From Balneolales bacterium (GTDB taxonomy: Bacteria > Bacteroidota > Rhodothermia > Balneolales > Natronogracilivirgulaceae), in NCBI GenBank assembly GCA_007132975.1, contig SLNO01000101.1, positions 1 to 45,650 of the forward strand: a DNA stretch of 45,650 nt. The letters run 5' to 3'. Below, one piece after another: positions 35,819-43,899 of this stretch; position 1 is the first letter of the stretch, and each line of letters opens with the position of its first letter. The translations under genes were made by a program, and so were the position numbers. The notes beneath the pieces were generated by a model, which saw only the letters and a program-made list of their open reading frames with translations, did no database searches and was not told where the DNA came from.

Positions 35819-35853
35819 CTATCTGACATTATGAATCTAAATTGTTTTTACAG

Positions 35854-36399
35854 ATGAAAATTTACACCAAGACCGGTGATCACGGTGACACCTCTCTTTT
35901 TGGCGGGCAGCGAGTTTCAAAAAACCACTCGCGCATCACTGCTTACGGAACAGTTGACGAACTCAACTCAATAATTGGTATCATACGTGCTTCAGATCCT
36001 GATCCCGTGCTTGAAGGCATGCTTGAGCGTATCCAGAATGAGCTTTTTGTGCTAGGGGCCGATCTTGCAACACCGCCTGAAAAAAACACCCGGATCGATC
36101 GCATTGGTGATGATCATGTCCGCCGGCTGGAACAAGACATCGATACGTTGGAAGAAGAGCTCAAACCGTTGAAGTCATTCATCCTTCCTGGTGGAAGTCA
36201 GGGAGCTGCCTATCTGCATCTGGCAAGGACCGTATGCCGGCGGGCTGAGCGCAACATCTTTTCCTGCAGGCAATTCGAAATTGTTTCCGATGAAGCCCTT
36301 ATCTTTCTGAACCGCCTTTCCGACCTTCTTTTTGTGATGGCGCGTTACCAGAACAAGTTCAAAGGGGTGCGCGACGTTGTATGGAAAGCGCGGAAATAG
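35854..36399 (+). CDS. PduO-type cob(I)yrinic acid a,c-diamide adenosyltransferase
   Basis: A 181-residue trimeric-type ATP:cob(I)alamin adenosyltransferase that makes adenosylcobalamin. Hallmarks are YTKTGDHGDTSLFGGQRV at the N-terminus (ATP-binding loop), SRITAYGTVDELNSIIGIIR, LPGGSQGAAYLHLARTVCRR and LNRLSDLLFVMAR. The start at 35854 (ATGAAAATT) fits the family better than the TTG opening at 35842. No cobalamin riboswitch or other B12 genes are seen nearby; the stem-loop at 35758-35818 is the only notable upstream structure. Confidence 0.95.
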   Translation: MKIYTKTGDHGDTSLFGGQRVSKNHSRITAYGTVDELNSIIGIIRASDPDPVLEGMLERIQNELFVLGADLATPPEKNTRIDRIGDDHVRRLEQDIDTLEEELKPLKSFILPGGSQGAAYLHLARTVCRRAERNIFSCRQFEIVSDEALIFLNRLSDLLFVMARYQNKFKGVRDVVWKARK

Positions 36400-36469
36400 A
36401 AACTCCTTAACCGAGTCCCAGCCGGAGCCACCATTCCGCTGCTGTGCATCCACTTTCTGAAGCACCTTC

Positions 36470-38485
36470 ATGGGCCTGACCAACAAGCAGAAAAAATATA
36501 TCCGGGACCATCACCACGATAAAAGTACCGGCCAGCTCTCGCGCGATATCAAGGCCGATGAAAATTTGGTGCGTGATTACCTGGATACCATCGCTCCACA
36601 AAAGAGTGGCCGGAAGAAGTTCGTTTTCTACATCGCGGCACTGATGATCCCGGTTCTTTTTTTTCTGATCCTCGAAGGATCACTGCGGTTGTTTGACTAC
36701 CGTGGCGACACAAGTCTGTTTGTTTTTCCCGAAGAGTATTTTCAAGGGGAATATGGTTTTGCCAACAGAAACTTTAACGCCCGATACTTCTTCAATACCA
36801 GAAACCTGCCAGGCTTCTCCAACGATGCTTTTCTGGCCGATAAGCCCGACTCATCATTCCGGGTTTTTGCCATGGGAGGTTCGTCGACCGCCGGATATCC
36901 ATATGGTTTTAACGCTATTTTTTCACGTGTCACCGCCGATGCGCTGCAGGATGTACTGCCCGGCCGCATGGTCGAAGTTGTCAACCTGGGGGCTTCTGCT
37001 GTCAATTCCTACACTCTGTACGACCAGATTCCCGAAATACTGGAACAGAAACCTGATGCCATTTTCATCTACGCCGGCCACAACGAGTTCTATGGCGCAC
37101 TTGGTGTCGGGTCCAGCGAACAGTTCGGTGCCTTCCCCGGTTTTGTACGCACCTATCTGAAGTTGCAGAGGTTGAAAACCTTCATGCTTCTGCGCGATGG
37201 GATCGCTTCCCTTTCCCAATGGATTGCCTCGGGCCTGCTGGGTCAGCCTCATCCGGCCCGTGACGGAACACTCATGCAACGCATGGTTCAAGACCAGACC
37301 ATAACGCTTGACAGCCGGGTGTTTGAATACGGACAAAACCAGTTTGAAAGCAATCTGGACAAGATACTGGACCGATTTAGCAGGCATGGCATCCCTGTTT
37401 TCTTAGCAAGCCTGGGCAGCAACTTGCGCGATCAGGAGCCATTCGTTTCCATTGAAACATCGCAATATCCACCTGCCGGTCAGGTTTTCGAGCAGGCCAG
37501 AAGATATTACAGCCGGGGCGAGTTTGACCTCGCCTACGAGCATTATGTACTTGCAAAAGACCTTGATGCCTTGAAATTCCGTGCTCCGGAGTCTTTCAAC
37601 CAAATTATCCGGGAAAAGGCCGAAAAATACGGTGCTATCTATGTGCCTGTATATGAAGACATGAAGGACCGGAGCGAAAACCGCATCATAGGCTTTGACC
37701 TTATGCTGGAGCATCTTCATCCCAACAAGACCGGCTATTTCCTGATGGGTAAGTCGTTTTACAAAGCCGTTGCCGGAAGTGGTCTGCTGGATTATGAAGC
37801 CGATTATGAGGCACTCAGAAGTTGGGATGAATATTTTGATATGATGAGGGTCTCAGAGCTGGATGAAAGGATTGCCTATCACAGAGTGCGCCTGCTCACA
37901 AGCGGCTGGCCATTTGTGACAGGGCCATCACCGGACGGATATCCGGCATCTTATAACCCTTCTAACCGGGCTGACCAGCTTGCCTTTGACGTGGTGCATA
38001 CCAATAAACGATGGGATCAGGCAAAATTGGAGATTGCCGAATACTATACCGAACATGGCGAATTTGAGCTGGCGTTAAATGAATACGAAGGCCTGGTCAG
38101 GGACCAGCCTTACAACCACTCACCATACGTCTTCGCCGGCAGGCTGCTGCTCCAGGTAATGCAGGATTTCGAGCGTGCACGTCCCCATTTTGAAAATGCA
38201 TGGAGAATCAATCCGTCCAACTACGCAGCTCGAATGCTTGGATCAATTGAGGTCAACGACGGAAACTACGAACGCGGAATCGTGTTGCTTGAAAAAGCAC
38301 TGGAATTCAATCCGGATGACGTGCAGGCTTTGTTCAATCTGTCCGGAGCATTGGCTTTAAGCGGAGATCTTGAAACCGCATACGCTACTGCTGAAAAGCT
38401 GAACACCATGCAGCCTGGTTTCCCGGGTTTGCAGCAATGGAGGCGGCAGCTAGAATCCCGATTGCAGCAAAACCGGGTGAATTGA
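36470..38485 (+). CDS. SGNH-hydrolase-like membrane protein with C-terminal TPR repeats
   Basis: A 671-residue protein. The cytoplasmic N-terminus (residues 1-45) contains a helix-turn-helix-like stretch (STGQLSRDIKADENLVRDYL), followed by one transmembrane helix (about 49-67). An SGNH/GDSL hydrolase-like domain follows. Block I is FAMGGSSTAG with the nucleophile near Ser138, block II is VNLGASAVNSY, block III is YAGHNEF, and the C-terminal His lies in LEHLHPNKTG. The C-terminal 180 residues carry at least three TPR units (FELALNEYEGLVRDQPYNHS, FERARPHFENAWRINPSNYA, YERGIVLLEKALEFNPDDVQ). The enzyme side faces the periplasm. Possible roles are esterase or acetyl-transfer reactions on envelope glycans; this is inferred from the family. 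Confidence 0.85.
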   Translation: MGLTNKQKKYIRDHHHDKSTGQLSRDIKADENLVRDYLDTIAPQKSGRKKFVFYIAALMIPVLFFLILEGSLRLFDYRGDTSLFVFPEEYFQGEYGFANRNFNARYFFNTRNLPGFSNDAFLADKPDSSFRVFAMGGSSTAGYPYGFNAIFSRVTADALQDVLPGRMVEVVNLGASAVNSYTLYDQIPEILEQKPDAIFIYAGHNEFYGALGVGSSEQFGAFPGFVRTYLKLQRLKTFMLLRDGIASLSQWIASGLLGQPHPARDGTLMQRMVQDQTITLDSRVFEYGQNQFESNLDKILDRFSRHGIPVFLASLGSNLRDQEPFVSIETSQYPPAGQVFEQARRYYSRGEFDLAYEHYVLAKDLDALKFRAPESFNQIIREKAEKYGAIYVPVYEDMKDRSENRIIGFDLMLEHLHPNKTGYFLMGKSFYKAVAGSGLLDYEADYEALRSWDEYFDMMRVSELDERIAYHRVRLLTSGWPFVTGPSPDGYPASYNPSNRADQLAFDVVHTNKRWDQAKLEIAEYYTEHGEFELALNEYEGLVRDQPYNHSPYVFAGRLLLQVMQDFERARPHFENAWRINPSNYAARMLGSIEVNDGNYERGIVLLEKALEFNPDDVQALFNLSGALALSGDLETAYATAEKLNTMQPGFPGLQQWRRQLESRLQQNRVN

Positions 38486-38649
38486 TAAGCATGTTCCGAT
38501 AATTACGACCGAAATCTTTTAATATGATGCCTGGTTGCCTTCTGAAGCAGCCACTGATAGAAATATCACCAATTTCATATCACCATTGCTAAAGGCCAAA
38601 ATTATTGCTAATTAAAAGAGATTTGCCGCATCATAAAAATTCATCACCA

Positions 38650-39999
38650 ATGAACCGATTATCCATCTTCATTTTACTGCCCGTACTGCTCATCAGTTCC
38701 TGTGATTTCAGGACTCAGCACCCCCATTCCATCGAAGAAGTGGAACCGGTCCATGAATTGGAACCCCTGGTTGAAGAAAAGGAACCTGTGCTCAATGTCT
38801 TCGGCATCGACGAAACTTATGACATCGCAACACACATCATCCGACGTAATGAATCCCTGTCTGCCATCCTGAGGGCCCACGGACTTTCTCCTGCCCAGAT
38901 TCACGAACTCAGTCGTTCATCATCCGGAGTTTTTGACGTACGCCGAATACGTGCGGGCCGACCGCTCCATATTTTCAGTGAAGCCGATACCACGGGCTCC
39001 GGAAGCGTCAAGTATGTCGTTTATGAAGATAACGCCGCCGAATTTGTTCGATTCCATCTTGCAGATTCGATATTTGTTGCCAGAGACTCCAAACCTGTAG
39101 AAGTCAGGACCCGCATGGTTAGCGGCAGCATAACCAGTTCTTTGTACCAGACCATGCGTGAGATCGGCGTAGACCCTCAGCTGACGCACCGCCTGGCAGA
39201 TGTTTATGCCTGGCAGGTTGATTTCTACAGGATACAGCCAGGCGATCATTTCCGTGTTCTCTTTGAGGAACGGCTGGTCGACGGTGTAGTGACTGACCTG
39301 GGCAGGATCAAGGCTGCGGTTTTCAACCACCGCAATCAGGACTTCTATGCCTTCCACTATCGCCAGAATGGCATGGACGAATATTTTGATGAAGAAGGAA
39401 ACTCCCTGAGAAGACAGTTCATGGCGGCTCCACTTGACTATACAAGGATCAGCTCGCGCTTTACCAACCGACGCTTCCATCCGGTGCTCAGACGCAACAT
39501 GCCTCACCACGGAACCGATTATGCAGCCCCTGTCGGCACCCCTATCCGGGCCGTAGGCGATGGCACTATCACCGTGGCCCGCTTCGACAGAAACAACGGT
39601 AACTATATCCGGATCCGCCACAACAGCGTCTATGAAACAGGATATCTTCACATGTCCCGGTTTGCCGATGGCATGCGTCCAGGGACCCAGGTTAAGCAGG
39701 GCCAGATCATTGGTTACGTAGGAGCAACCGGTCTTGCAACCGGGCCGCATCTTTGCTTCCGCTTTTGGCAGCATGGCAGACCTGTAGATCCACATCGTAT
39801 CGAACTTCCACCTGCCGACCCTATTCAGGATGAGCACCGGACTGCATTCTCTGCAAGAAAAGAGCAGCTTCTGGAAAGACTCGATATCAATCCCGATTCC
39901 GTACTGAACCGCCCCGCCATTTTTGCTATACAGATCGGATACAATGGGGTGCTTTCCAACCATGACCTGCTGGATGAATCCGAGTCCGGCGACCTCTGA
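38650..39999 (+). CDS. M23 family metallopeptidase lipoprotein (LytM domain)
   Basis: A 449-residue lipoprotein. The signal MNRLSIFILLPVLLISSC has the lipobox LISSC. A LysM/OapA-like region follows (HIIRRNESLSAILRAHGLSP, about residues 60-110). The peptidase domain contains H287-G-T-D290 (HHGTDYAAPVGTPI) and GPH367-LC369-FRFW. In classical LytM enzymes the last motif is HLH, whose second His binds zinc. Cys369 takes that place, which I recall is usual in Bacteroidota relatives. It probably cuts peptidoglycan cross-links during growth. The TTG opening at 38605 adds no signal-peptide sense, so the ATG at 38650 is preferred. Confidence 0.92.
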   Translation: MNRLSIFILLPVLLISSCDFRTQHPHSIEEVEPVHELEPLVEEKEPVLNVFGIDETYDIATHIIRRNESLSAILRAHGLSPAQIHELSRSSSGVFDVRRIRAGRPLHIFSEADTTGSGSVKYVVYEDNAAEFVRFHLADSIFVARDSKPVEVRTRMVSGSITSSLYQTMREIGVDPQLTHRLADVYAWQVDFYRIQPGDHFRVLFEERLVDGVVTDLGRIKAAVFNHRNQDFYAFHYRQNGMDEYFDEEGNSLRRQFMAAPLDYTRISSRFTNRRFHPVLRRNMPHHGTDYAAPVGTPIRAVGDGTITVARFDRNNGNYIRIRHNSVYETGYLHMSRFADGMRPGTQVKQGQIIGYVGATGLATGPHLCFRFWQHGRPVDPHRIELPPADPIQDEHRTAFSARKEQLLERLDINPDSVLNRPAIFAIQIGYNGVLSNHDLLDESESGDL

Positions 40000-40050
40000 C
40001 CTGATGGGATCCTTCTCCCCGGATTCCATGGAAGGAAATCCAAAGTTGAT

Positions 40051-40752
40051 ATGATGATGTCAAAAAAGGTAGTACTCATTACCGGCGCAAGCCGTGGAAT
40101 TGGCAATGCAACCGCCCGCTATCTGGCCGGGCAGAAAAAACAGGTTCTGGCAACCGCCCGCTCCCAACAACTGCTTGACGAATTGAAAGACTCGCATCCC
40201 AGACGCATAGATTGCGTGGCCTGCGATCTGCTCAATGCCGCATCCCTCCAGAAGATCATCGACCATGTGCGGGACCAGAACCTTGAAATCTCCGCACTGA
40301 TCCACAATGCAGGCGGACTGGTAACCAAGCCGTTCCGTGAACTCTCGGATCAGGACTGGAATGCCATGTGGAACATGAACGTAATGTCTGCGGTGCGGCT
40401 GCTCAGGGCTCTGCTCCCGTTTTTTGCAAAAAATGCGCACATCGTGACCATTGGAAGCATGGGTGGATATCAGGGGAGTTCCAAATACCCCGGACTCTCT
40501 GCGTACAGCACTTCAAAAGGCGCCCTTAGCATCTGGAGCGAATGCATGGCGACCGAACTCAAAAACGATGGGATCTCCGTAAACTGCCTCTGTCTTGGAG
40601 CAGTACAAACCGAAATGTTCTCGGCTGCCTTTCCTGGCATGAAAGCCCCAATGAAGCCTGATGATATGGCCCGGTTCGTCGGCGATTTCGCTCTTAACGG
40701 ACATCAGTTCATGAACGGAAAAGTTCTGCCGGTTACACTCAGCGACCCCTGA
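40051..40752 (+). CDS. Short-chain dehydrogenase/reductase (SDR)
   Basis: A 233-residue classical SDR. The cofactor loop is VLITGASRGIGNATARYLAG, and later motifs are HNAGG, a Ser in TIGSMGGYQGS and the catalytic YSTSKGAL (YxxxK). The cofactor preference (NADH or NADPH) is unclear; the Arg in TGASRGIG leans toward NADP. The substrate is unknown. A start at 40057 (MSKKVV) is equally plausible. It lies 51 nt after the M23 gene and could be co-transcribed. Confidence 0.93.
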   Translation: MMMSKKVVLITGASRGIGNATARYLAGQKKQVLATARSQQLLDELKDSHPRRIDCVACDLLNAASLQKIIDHVRDQNLEISALIHNAGGLVTKPFRELSDQDWNAMWNMNVMSAVRLLRALLPFFAKNAHIVTIGSMGGYQGSSKYPGLSAYSTSKGALSIWSECMATELKNDGISVNCLCLGAVQTEMFSAAFPGMKAPMKPDDMARFVGDFALNGHQFMNGKVLPVTLSDP

Positions 40753-40872
40753 CCGGCTGTCACAGGTATTGAGGCAAACGAAGAATTATTGCAGTTTACA
40801 GCCTTAATCCGTTATTTTCCCGTGTCTCAAGAAGAAGTTTGAGCTGCATACGCGAAATGCCGCACATGAAAT

Positions 40873-40908
40873 ATTTTGTTCCATCCCCCGATTTTGTTTC
40901 ATCCCCCG
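40873..40908 (+). repeat. Two tandem 18-bp repeats upstream of the glycine-zipper gene
   Basis: ATTTTGTTCCATCCCCCG (40873-40890) is followed without a gap by ATTTTGTTTCATCCCCCG (40891-40908), one mismatch. The pair ends 19 bp before the ATG at 40928. It may be a duplicated regulator site or a small tandem duplication. Confidence 0.7.
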
Positions 40909-40927
40909 TTAAGATTATAGCGTAAAC

Positions 40928-41614
40928 ATGCAAAAAATTAAATCAATCCCGGTCATTGCAGTATTGCTGCTCCTCGCCGCCATTGCGCAACCGGTTCAAT
41001 CACAGGCATTCCGAATCGTCACCATAAATACCCTGAACGGTGCTATAACAGGCACGGCCCTGGGTGGCGCAACCATCGCATTGAAAAATGAATATGACGC
41101 CTATCCACTCAGATTCGGGCTCGGGCTGGGTACCATCTTCGGACTGGGAACCGGGTTTTATGACATGTCGCACTATACCGGATATGGATATCAAGTCCGG
41201 GGCGTCTTCAGTTCCGCAAACACTACCGGTACTATCATCATGCTGGATACGTTTTACGGGGCCGCCACGGGTGCTGTCGTCGGAATGGCCATAAGCCTCA
41301 TGGGGAAAAACTCCGACGTTGTTAAAGGCCTGCAATATGGAAGTGGAGCCGGTGCCTGGGTTGGATTTGCGTTTGGTCTAGTGGATGCATTCGCCCTCAG
41401 CAGCCAGAGGAGCTACGACAGTTTTTATGAAGACTATTCCCACACTGGACTTCCGCCTGCAGGGCTCGTAGAATTACGGTCACAAAATGAGCAATACGCC
41501 GTCGGATTCTTCAACCCATTACTTCTTCAGTCGCTTCGAACCCACGGTCAGGGAGACTATTCCGCCAGGACCCACCTGGGGCTTGAACTCACCCGGTTTC
41601 AGGTCGCTTTTTGA
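40928..41614 (+). CDS. Hypothetical glycine-zipper-rich envelope protein
   Basis: A 228-residue protein I do not recognise. A signal peptide (MQKIKSIPVIAVLLLLAAIAQ, cleavage near PVQSQA) precedes four glycine-rich hydrophobic segments: NGAITGTALGGATIAL, FGLGLGTIFGLGTGFYDM, FYGAATGAVVGMAISLMG and GSGAGAWVGFAFGLVDAF. The pattern GxxxG recurs and resembles glycine-zipper membrane proteins. The C-terminal 50 residues are polar and end LTRFQVAF, which could be an outer-membrane strand. It is preceded by a tandem 18-bp repeat and is convergent with the SGNH-like gene. Confidence 0.65.
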   Translation: MQKIKSIPVIAVLLLLAAIAQPVQSQAFRIVTINTLNGAITGTALGGATIALKNEYDAYPLRFGLGLGTIFGLGTGFYDMSHYTGYGYQVRGVFSSANTTGTIIMLDTFYGAATGAVVGMAISLMGKNSDVVKGLQYGSGAGAWVGFAFGLVDAFALSSQRSYDSFYEDYSHTGLPPAGLVELRSQNEQYAVGFFNPLLLQSLRTHGQGDYSARTHLGLELTRFQVAF

Positions 41615-41649
41615 CAAAATATGTACCTGTGGCTGCAAAGACCGGTCTG

Positions 41650-42489
41650 TCAGTTCTCTTTTTTGCCCATTGCCACCAGAATACCTCTGACTGTTTCCAT
41701 GTTTCCTGCCAGGGACGGCCGGAATCCGTCATTCAAATAATTCCATTCCTTCGGCGGAACTCCCATTCTGTCACCGGCCGGATCCACAATGAATCCAGTT
41801 TTTCCGGCTATCACCTCCCGGAAGTCTTTCATATCCTGCTCGTCAAGGACTCCATCCAGCAAGGGCATTTGCTGCATCAGTTCAGAAATCACCGGAGGAG
41901 GCGTGATCCAGATGGGTGGGTTCTTGCAATTTTGAAGGATGGCCGATTCAATGGAGTTGATGTTTTCCCAGAACTCAGCGATGGAAACCAGCGTGCGAGC
42001 AGGACTTATATGCAAACGCATTGCGTCCTGGCTTCCCAGCGCAACAAATACCCAGTCTGGTTTTTTGGACAGCACGTCTCGTTCCAGACGGCGCAAGCAA
42101 TCGGCCGACAGCGAATCGTTTAAACTGGCATCGATATATTGGATCTTGCCTTTAGGGATGACAAGTTCCAGAAGATTCCTGAGGATATGGAACCAGCTCT
42201 GGCGGTCATCGGTTGTACTGTCACCAACCACTGCTATGGTATCATCGGCCTTGAACGGCAGATTTCCAGCCATCTCCAGCATTCCGCTGTCTTTAAGGAT
42301 CTCCTCGGCAGCCATACGTGCCTGCTGATCAAACGCATCCCTGATCCTCTTGAAATTGTCTGCATCAATCCCTATAAAATCAGCTACTGCTTCCGGGTCA
42401 TTGATCCCTTGATATAAGGGGAACCGTTTCTCGATGTTGGAAAACTGAACCAGATATTCAAGCAATGCCTCTTTTTCTTCCTGTTTCAT
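41650..42489 (-). CDS. SGNH/GDSL-hydrolase-like protein with altered catalytic His
   Basis: A 279-residue protein whose C-terminal two thirds match the SGNH fold. Block I is VVGDSTTDDRQSW (Ser91), block III reads VALGSQDAMR where GxND is usual, and block V is YLNDGFRPSLAG, where DGxHPSxxG is usual. Arg257 therefore replaces the catalytic His, and block III keeps only part of the oxyanion-hole motif. The N-terminal 80 residues are helical and not recognised. It lies 87 bp after the sirtuin gene on the same strand, so it may be in the same operon. Activity is uncertain. Confidence 0.65.
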   Translation of the reverse strand: MKQEEKEALLEYLVQFSNIEKRFPLYQGINDPEAVADFIGIDADNFKRIRDAFDQQARMAAEEILKDSGMLEMAGNLPFKADDTIAVVGDSTTDDRQSWFHILRNLLELVIPKGKIQYIDASLNDSLSADCLRRLERDVLSKKPDWVFVALGSQDAMRLHISPARTLVSIAEFWENINSIESAILQNCKNPPIWITPPPVISELMQQMPLLDGVLDEQDMKDFREVIAGKTGFIVDPAGDRMGVPPKEWNYLNDGFRPSLAGNMETVRGILVAMGKKEN

Positions 42490-42576
42490 AGCTGTACACT
42501 ATTTAATGATTGTAATGGGATATGCTGGCCATGCGAATGACATCTCAGACAGTGAGTGATTCCTGCCAATGATTTT

Positions 42577-43272
42577 TCAGGCAGAGTCCAGCAGTTCATT
42601 GACCAGTTTCGGAGTTCCCTTGGCGGCACTTTCGTGCACAAATTGAACATTGGAGGGAAACCGGTACTCAGGCACCACCGGATCGACAACATAAATAGGA
42701 GCGTATTCCGGCACAAGGTCTACAAGGCCCGCCGCCGGATAGACGACCAGTGATGTCCCGATTATCAGCAATTTGCTGCAAGTAGCTACTTCCAGAGCCG
42801 CGAACTCCATCATGGGAACCATTTCCCCAAACCAAACGATGTGCGGCCGAAGTTGTGATCCCTTTTCATCACAATCACCCAGTCGGATATCCCGGTAGCC
42901 AATATCCCAAATAGGTTGACTTGCGTTTTCTGGCCGGGCCTTTGTGAGTTCACCATGCAGATGGATCACCCGCTTGGAGCCGGCCCTTTCATGCAGGTCA
43001 TCCACATTTTGTGTGATGATTACAACATCGTATTTCTCCTCAAGCGCAACAAGCGCCTTATGGCCCTCATTCGGGTGAGCTTGCTTCAGATGACGCCTTC
43101 TTGCATTGTAGAAATCAAGTACTTTCTCGGGGTCTTGATACCATCCTTCAATAGAGGCAACCTCCATGACATCAAATCCTTCCCAGAGGCCACCCGAATC
43201 CCGAAAGGTCGTAATGCCGCTTTCGGCGCTGATGCCGGCACCTGTCAGCACAACGAGCTTTTCTTTATCCAT
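42577..43272 (-). CDS. cobB: NAD-dependent protein deacylase (sirtuin, class III-like, no zinc Cys)
   Basis: A 231-residue sirtuin that removes acyl groups from lysine using NAD+. Signatures are VVLTGAGISAESGITTFRDS, TQNVDDLHERAGS, HLHGEL with catalytic His106, and LLIIGTSLVVYPAAGL. The Tyr and Arg in FYNARRRHL (about residues 54-57) are the pair linked to desuccinylase and demalonylase activity in class III sirtuins. The usual two CxxC zinc pairs after HGEL are absent, replaced by RPENASQPIWDIGYRDIRLG. I believe this zinc-less form is typical of Bacteroidota. It is divergent from osmC. Confidence 0.95.
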   Translation of the reverse strand: MDKEKLVVLTGAGISAESGITTFRDSGGLWEGFDVMEVASIEGWYQDPEKVLDFYNARRRHLKQAHPNEGHKALVALEEKYDVVIITQNVDDLHERAGSKRVIHLHGELTKARPENASQPIWDIGYRDIRLGDCDEKGSQLRPHIVWFGEMVPMMEFAALEVATCSKLLIIGTSLVVYPAAGLVDLVPEYAPIYVVDPVVPEYRFPSNVQFVHESAAKGTPKLVNELLDSA

Positions 43273-43303
43273 AAAATTTCATATATTTAAATTTATATAT
43301 CAC

Positions 43304-43334
43304 TATATGATATGATTGTATTTTGTATCATATA
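43304..43334. promoter_or_regulatory. AT-rich divergent promoter with inverted repeat between sirtuin and OsmC genes
   Basis: The 91-bp divergent gap is very AT-rich. It contains perfect 9-bp inverted repeats TATATGATA (43304-43312) and TATCATATA (43326-43334) separated by 13 bp. A further near-palindrome, ATATATTTAAATTTATATAT, starts at 43281. It probably holds promoters in both directions and possibly a regulator site. Confidence 0.45.
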
Positions 43335-43363
43335 AAATAAAATTATTACCAACCTTCCAAAAA

Positions 43364-43858
43364 ATGATTAAAGCAATCCTGAGGTCTGAGCCAAAATTTC
43401 TTACATCGGTTGAAATTGACGGACACGTGCAAATATTGGATGAACCAGTTTCCCTTGGTGGAAACAACCAGGGGCCCACTCCGGTACAGAATGTCTATTC
43501 CGCACTGGCGGGTTGCATCTGCATGACCCTTCGCATGTATGCAGATATGAAAAAAATTCCCATACAACAGGTTCGGGTCCATGTGAAAGCAGAAAAAAGA
43601 AAAGTGAGCGATGATGACGAACAGTTCCTGGACAGACCCTGGATGATCGACAAAGGCCAGGTACGATTCATTCACGCCGACATTGAAATCTCTGGCAACC
43701 TTTCAACCGAACAAATAGGCAAGTTGGATGTGATTGCAGGTAAATGCCCTGTCCATAAGATGCTCAAGCACGGGTCGGTTATCACTCACGATACCAGGCT
43801 TGCAGGAGAATCTGATGACAAGGGCTCTGAAAGAGAGTCCACCGAATCATACGCGTGA
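43364..43858 (+). CDS. OsmC family protein
   Basis: A 164-residue OsmC/Ohr-fold protein. The two Cys residues expected for peroxide reduction are visible in ALAGCICMTLRMYADMK and IAGKCPVHKML. Family members reduce organic hydroperoxides with lipoyl or thiol donors. The start at 43364 (ATGATTAAAGCA) gives the usual length; the frame is open from a TTG at 43316. It lies opposite the sirtuin gene across a short AT-rich gap. Confidence 0.92.
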   Translation: MIKAILRSEPKFLTSVEIDGHVQILDEPVSLGGNNQGPTPVQNVYSALAGCICMTLRMYADMKKIPIQQVRVHVKAEKRKVSDDDEQFLDRPWMIDKGQVRFIHADIEISGNLSTEQIGKLDVIAGKCPVHKMLKHGSVITHDTRLAGESDDKGSERESTESYA

Positions 43859-43899
43859 TGCTTTCCTCTCATTCCTCTTTTTGCCTTAATAACTCTGCA

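Noticed and set aside
35563..35853. Cobalamin riboswitch before the adenosyltransferase gene
   Set aside because: No B12-box-like sequence or multi-helix architecture was seen; only the long stem-loop is present and it also occurs before an unrelated FKBP gene.
40873..40908. CRISPR-like repeat
   Set aside because: Only two units, no spacer between them, and no cas genes in the window.
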